A stretch of DNA of 8,715 nt from Ghiorsea sp. (GTDB lineage Bacteria; Pseudomonadota; Zetaproteobacteria; Mariprofundales; Mariprofundaceae). The translations under genes and the position numbers were made by a program. The stretch is taken from NCBI GenBank assembly GCA_027053695.1, contig JALUHL010000164.1, forward strand, positions 1 through 8,715. The letters run 5' to 3'. Under the pieces are notes generated by a model. That model saw only the letters and a list, made by a program, of their open reading frames with translations. It ran no database searches and was not told where the DNA came from. Positions 5,902 through 8,715 of the stretch are shown here, piece after piece. Position 1 is the first letter of the stretch. Each line of letters opens with the position of its first letter.

Positions 5902-7368
5902 ATGAGTACATCTTCAATGAAAGCCAATTTCCTTTCATTCACAGGCAGAGCCAAAATTTTACACATGACTTGGTTTGCATTCTTTGTCACATTCTTAGTC
6001 TGGTTCAGCCATGCGCCACTTCTTCTTGTGATTCAAGAAGCCATGGGGCTGAGCGACCAACAAATCAAAACCTTACTCATCTTAAATGTTGCGCTCACTA
6101 TCCCCGCGAGGATTGTTACAGGTATGCTGGTGGACATCTACGGCCCTCGCAAAATGTATGCTGCCATGCTGCTGCTCAGCGCAATCCTTTGTTTCTTTTT
6201 CGCCACTGCCCAATCCTTTGAAACTTTAGCGCTTTCACGCTTTCTTCTTGGTTTTGTTGGCGCAGGTTTCGTGATTGGTATTCGTATGATTAGCGAATGG
6301 TACCCTGCAAAACAACTTGGTCTTGCTGAGGGGATTTACAAAGGCTTGGGCAACGTTGGCTCTGCTGCTGCTGCCATCAGCTTACCCACCATCGCTCTTA
6401 TGATTGGCGGCGATGATGGCTGGCGCTTTGCCACGGCGATTACTGGCGTGATTGCGCTGATTTACGCAGGTATTTATTATGTTTCGGTCACCGATACCCC
6501 CGCAGGCTCAACCTATTTCAAACCAAACAAATCAGGTGGCTTAGAAATCTCAAGTAAAGGCGACCTTTTCTTTTACCTGTTGATGAATATACCCATGTAT
6601 CTGGCCATGGCAGTTTTAACTTGGAAAGTAGCGGGTTTAGGTTTAATTAGCGAATCAGCTGCCTATATTATTTATGCTGTTTTGGTGCTCATTTATGCCT
6701 ACCAATGCAAAAAAATATATCATGTCAACAAAGACATCTTTGTAAAACAAATGCCTGAAATTCACCGCTACAAGTTCAAACAAGTGGCTATTTTGAGCGT
6801 GGCTTATGCGGTGACATTTGGATCTGAGCTTGCGGTCGTGTCTATGCTCCCCTTATTTTTCAAAGAAACTTTCCTCATGCCTATTGCCATGGCTGGTATG
6901 GTGGGCGCAACATTTGCCATCATGGATATCCTATCTTGTCCATCTGGCGGCTGGATTAGCGACCACTTTGGACGTAAACGTTCTATGGTATTGCTATTAA
7001 CGGGTGCGTGCATTGGCTTTTTTGGCATGTCCCAGATTACAGGGCAATGGCCTGTTGCTCTCGCGGTTGCCGTGATGATGTTCGCATCCTTTTGCTTGGG
7101 TGCTGCCGCAGGCTGTGTTTTCGCTGTTGTACCATTGATTAAACGCCGCTTAACAGGGCAAATTGCAGGCATGGTTGGCGCATATGGCAACATCGGTGCA
7201 GTTGTGTTTTTAACCGTGTTCTCTCTTGTGCCCGCATCTGCATTTTTTATGACTATTTCAGGCGGCATCTTATTTGCGGCAATTTGCGGTTTGTTCTTAG
7301 ATGAGCCGAAAGGAACCATGGTTGAAGTATTGCCAGATGGTACGATCGAAAGGATTGAGCTACACTAA
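5902..7368 (+). CDS. NarK/NasA family nitrate/nitrite MFS transporter
   Basis: This 488-aa inner-membrane protein has about 12 hydrophobic helices and belongs to the nitrate-nitrite porter (NNP) branch of the major facilitator superfamily. It likely imports nitrate for the divergent reductases. MFS loop motifs occur at about residues 75-84 (MLVDIYGPRK) and 349-359 (GGWISDHFGRK). The two nitrate-signature motifs are at about 148-155 (GLGNVGSA) and 423-433 (GMVGAYGNIGA). Arg70 in TM2 sits where E. coli NarK has substrate-binding Arg89. In TM8 the expected counterpart of NarK Arg305 is Cys346 (codon TGT at 6937-6939), which is unusual. The protein ends in a short hydrophilic tail (about 466-488). 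It is the first gene after a sigma-54 promoter, followed 5 nt later by the phosphatase/kinase. In Pseudomonas the corresponding assimilatory transporter is called NasA; I leave the symbol blank because nasA also names the reductase. Confidence 0.93.
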   Translation: MSTSSMKANFLSFTGRAKILHMTWFAFFVTFLVWFSHAPLLLVIQEAMGLSDQQIKTLLILNVALTIPARIVTGMLVDIYGPRKMYAAMLLLSAILCFFFATAQSFETLALSRFLLGFVGAGFVIGIRMISEWYPAKQLGLAEGIYKGLGNVGSAAAAISLPTIALMIGGDDGWRFATAITGVIALIYAGIYYVSVTDTPAGSTYFKPNKSGGLEISSKGDLFFYLLMNIPMYLAMAVLTWKVAGLGLISESAAYIIYAVLVLIYAYQCKKIYHVNKDIFVKQMPEIHRYKFKQVAILSVAYAVTFGSELAVVSMLPLFFKETFLMPIAMAGMVGATFAIMDILSCPSGGWISDHFGRKRSMVLLLTGACIGFFGMSQITGQWPVALAVAVMMFASFCLGAAAGCVFAVVPLIKRRLTGQIAGMVGAYGNIGAVVFLTVFSLVPASAFFMTISGGILFAAICGLFLDEPKGTMVEVLPDGTIERIELH

Positions 7369-7373
7369 AGCCT

Positions 7374-8715
7374 ATGAAAAACACACTGGTAGTTTCAGCA
7401 GGTCAATACTCTTCGGCAGGCATAAAAGCGAAAAACGAAGACTCTTGTGGCATCCATATATCCAAAGGGCGCGACCTAAAGCACAAAGGTATCATTGCGG
7501 TTACTGCTGATGGCGTAGGCTCATCTGAAGCAGGTCGCGAAGCTAGCGAGCACTGTGTTAAAGGGTTTATTGATGACTACCTTAGCACGCCTATGTCTTG
7601 GAGCGTGCAAACCTCTGGTGAGCGCATCATCAAATCACTCAACTCTTGGTTGTATAGCCAAGGTCAAATTCGATATGAGTCGCAGCTAAGCCTAGCCACT
7701 ACCCTTGCGGTGTTGGTGCTTAAGTCCACCACCGCCCATATTTTTCATGTCGGTGATTCTAGAGTTTATTTGATTCGCAACGGTGAAATCAAATGCCTCA
7801 CCAAAGACCATAGGTTGGTGATTGATAAAAACAAAACGTATTTGGCTAGAGCCATGGGTGGCGAACATGAAGTCAACCTTGATTACAGCAAACTATTGGT
7901 CGAAGTCGGTGATAGGTTTGTCTTGACTACGGATGGCATACATGAATTTATTGATGACAGCAAAATCCTTAAGCTTGCCTCTGCTGCTGAACCTGAACCT
8001 GCCGCTCAGCATATTGTGGATGCTGCTTTAGAAGCAGGTAGCGATGATAATGTCACTTGCCAAATCTTGCATGTTACTCAGCTACCCAACCAAGATGAGA
8101 ATGAATATTATAAAAAGCTTACATCCCTTCCCTTCCCTCCGCCTTTGGACATTGGGCAAGAGCTCGATGGCTATAAAATTATAAAAGAATTACATACCAG
8201 CACGACCATCCAAGTCTATCTTGCCGAGGATATAAAAAGTGGTGAAACGGTGGTGCTCAAAACCCCGTCTGTGAACTTTGAGGATGACCCCGCTTATATT
8301 GATAAATTCTTGCATGAAGTTTGGGTGGGTAGACGCATCGATAATCCACACATCTTTAAAGTGCTCCAACTCAAGCGCGAGCGCAGTTGTATTTATTATG
8401 TCACCGAATACATCCAAGGCATGCCGCTATCCCAATGGATTTTGGACAACCCTAAACCTGATTTAGAAAAAGTCCGCGATATGGTTGGACAAATGATTAA
8501 GGGTTTGAGGGCTTTCCATCGCAAAGAGATGGTTCATCAAGATATCAAGCCGCAAAACATTATGGTCGATGAACACGGCATGATTAAAATCATCGATTTT
8601 GGTTCCACTCGTGTATCAGGGCTCGAAGAAATCCACACACCCCTTAAACAAGCCCATGTGGAGGGCACGGCCAACTATATTGCACCTGAATTATTTGAGG
8701 GTTACGAAGGTACAC
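7374..8715 (+). CDS. Bifunctional PP2C-type protein phosphatase / Ser-Thr protein kinase (truncated by the right edge)
   Basis: One open frame of 447 codons fuses two opposing signalling enzymes and is still open at the window end. Residues 1 to about 235 are a PP2C phosphatase: NED at 21-23, ADGVGSSEAG with metal ligand D46-G47, GDSR at 127-130, TTDG with D187, and DDN at 224-226. All the usual metal-binding aspartates are present. From about 265 a protein kinase domain follows: Lys296 (VVLK), Glu315 in the C-helix, catalytic loop H388-Q-D390-IKPQN395, D408-F-G410 and APE at 437-439. The glycine-rich loop is degenerate (ELHTSTTIQVYLA), and Gln replaces Arg in HRD, so it is a non-RD kinase. 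The gene starts 5 nt after the transporter stop with no clear Shine-Dalgarno, suggesting coupling. A fused gene of this type also lies beside nitrate-assimilation genes in Pseudomonas. Its targets are unknown; control of the transporter or reductases is inference. Confidence 0.93.
   Translation, partial: MKNTLVVSAGQYSSAGIKAKNEDSCGIHISKGRDLKHKGIIAVTADGVGSSEAGREASEHCVKGFIDDYLSTPMSWSVQTSGERIIKSLNSWLYSQGQIRYESQLSLATTLAVLVLKSTTAHIFHVGDSRVYLIRNGEIKCLTKDHRLVIDKNKTYLARAMGGEHEVNLDYSKLLVEVGDRFVLTTDGIHEFIDDSKILKLASAAEPEPAAQHIVDAALEAGSDDNVTCQILHVTQLPNQDENEYYKKLTSLPFPPPLDIGQELDGYKIIKELHTSTTIQVYLAEDIKSGETVVLKTPSVNFEDDPAYIDKFLHEVWVGRRIDNPHIFKVLQLKRERSCIYYVTEYIQGMPLSQWILDNPKPDLEKVRDMVGQMIKGLRAFHRKEMVHQDIKPQNIMVDEHGMIKIIDFGSTRVSGLEEIHTPLKQAHVEGTANYIAPELFEGYEGT

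Noticed and set aside
6804..7319. 171-aa open frame on the minus strand inside the transporter
   Set aside because: It is antisense to the conserved C-terminal helices, with low-complexity Ala/Pro/Thr/Lys-rich composition typical of the complement of membrane-helix codons.
1..8715. tRNA, rRNA, CRISPR array, insertion sequence or integration site
   Set aside because: No cloverleaf-like, tandem-repeat, transposase or terminal-inverted-repeat signals were seen. The window is almost fully occupied by the six genes described.

Overview
The window holds a nitrate-assimilation locus arranged around one divergent promoter region. Gene content, the fused PP2C-phosphatase/kinase beside a NarK/NasA-type transporter, and a mid-40s % GC judged by eye all suggest a Gram-negative proteobacterium, most like Gammaproteobacteria or a related marine or chemolithotrophic lineage. 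I cannot name a genus from the sequence alone.

Minus-strand operon, read right to left: nirB (large NADH-nitrite reductase subunit, 5629-3170), nirD (Rieske-type small subunit, 3170-2841), nasA (molybdenum assimilatory nitrate reductase with a C-terminal BFD-like [2Fe-2S] domain, 2794-110) and the first 37 codons of moaA (molybdenum cofactor synthesis, 113 to the window edge). The nirB/nirD junction is TAATG and the nasA/moaA junction is ATGA, so both pairs look translationally coupled. A 7-bp hairpin sits in the only real gap, between nirD and nasA.

Plus-strand operon: a 12-TM nitrate/nitrite transporter of the NarK/NasA (NNP) family (5902-7368). Five bases later comes a bifunctional protein, an N-terminal PP2C phosphatase followed by a Ser/Thr kinase (7374 to the right edge, truncated).

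The 272-bp divergent region contains a good sigma-54 (-24/-12) promoter facing each way: TGGCAC-N5-TTGCT toward the transporter and AGGCAC-N5-TTGCT toward nirB. Each would give a leader of about 35 nt. This points to nitrogen-limitation control by an NtrC-type activator binding the roughly 150 bp between the two promoters. It argues against the NasR/NasT RNA-antitermination leaders known from other nitrate operons.

Together the genes encode nitrate uptake, reduction of nitrate to nitrite (NasA), reduction of nitrite to ammonium (NirBD) and part of the cofactor supply (MoaA). The phosphatase/kinase is a likely but functionally undefined regulator of the pathway. The points most worth checking are that regulator, the paired sigma-54 promoters, and a Cys in the transporter where the family normally has its second substrate-binding Arg.
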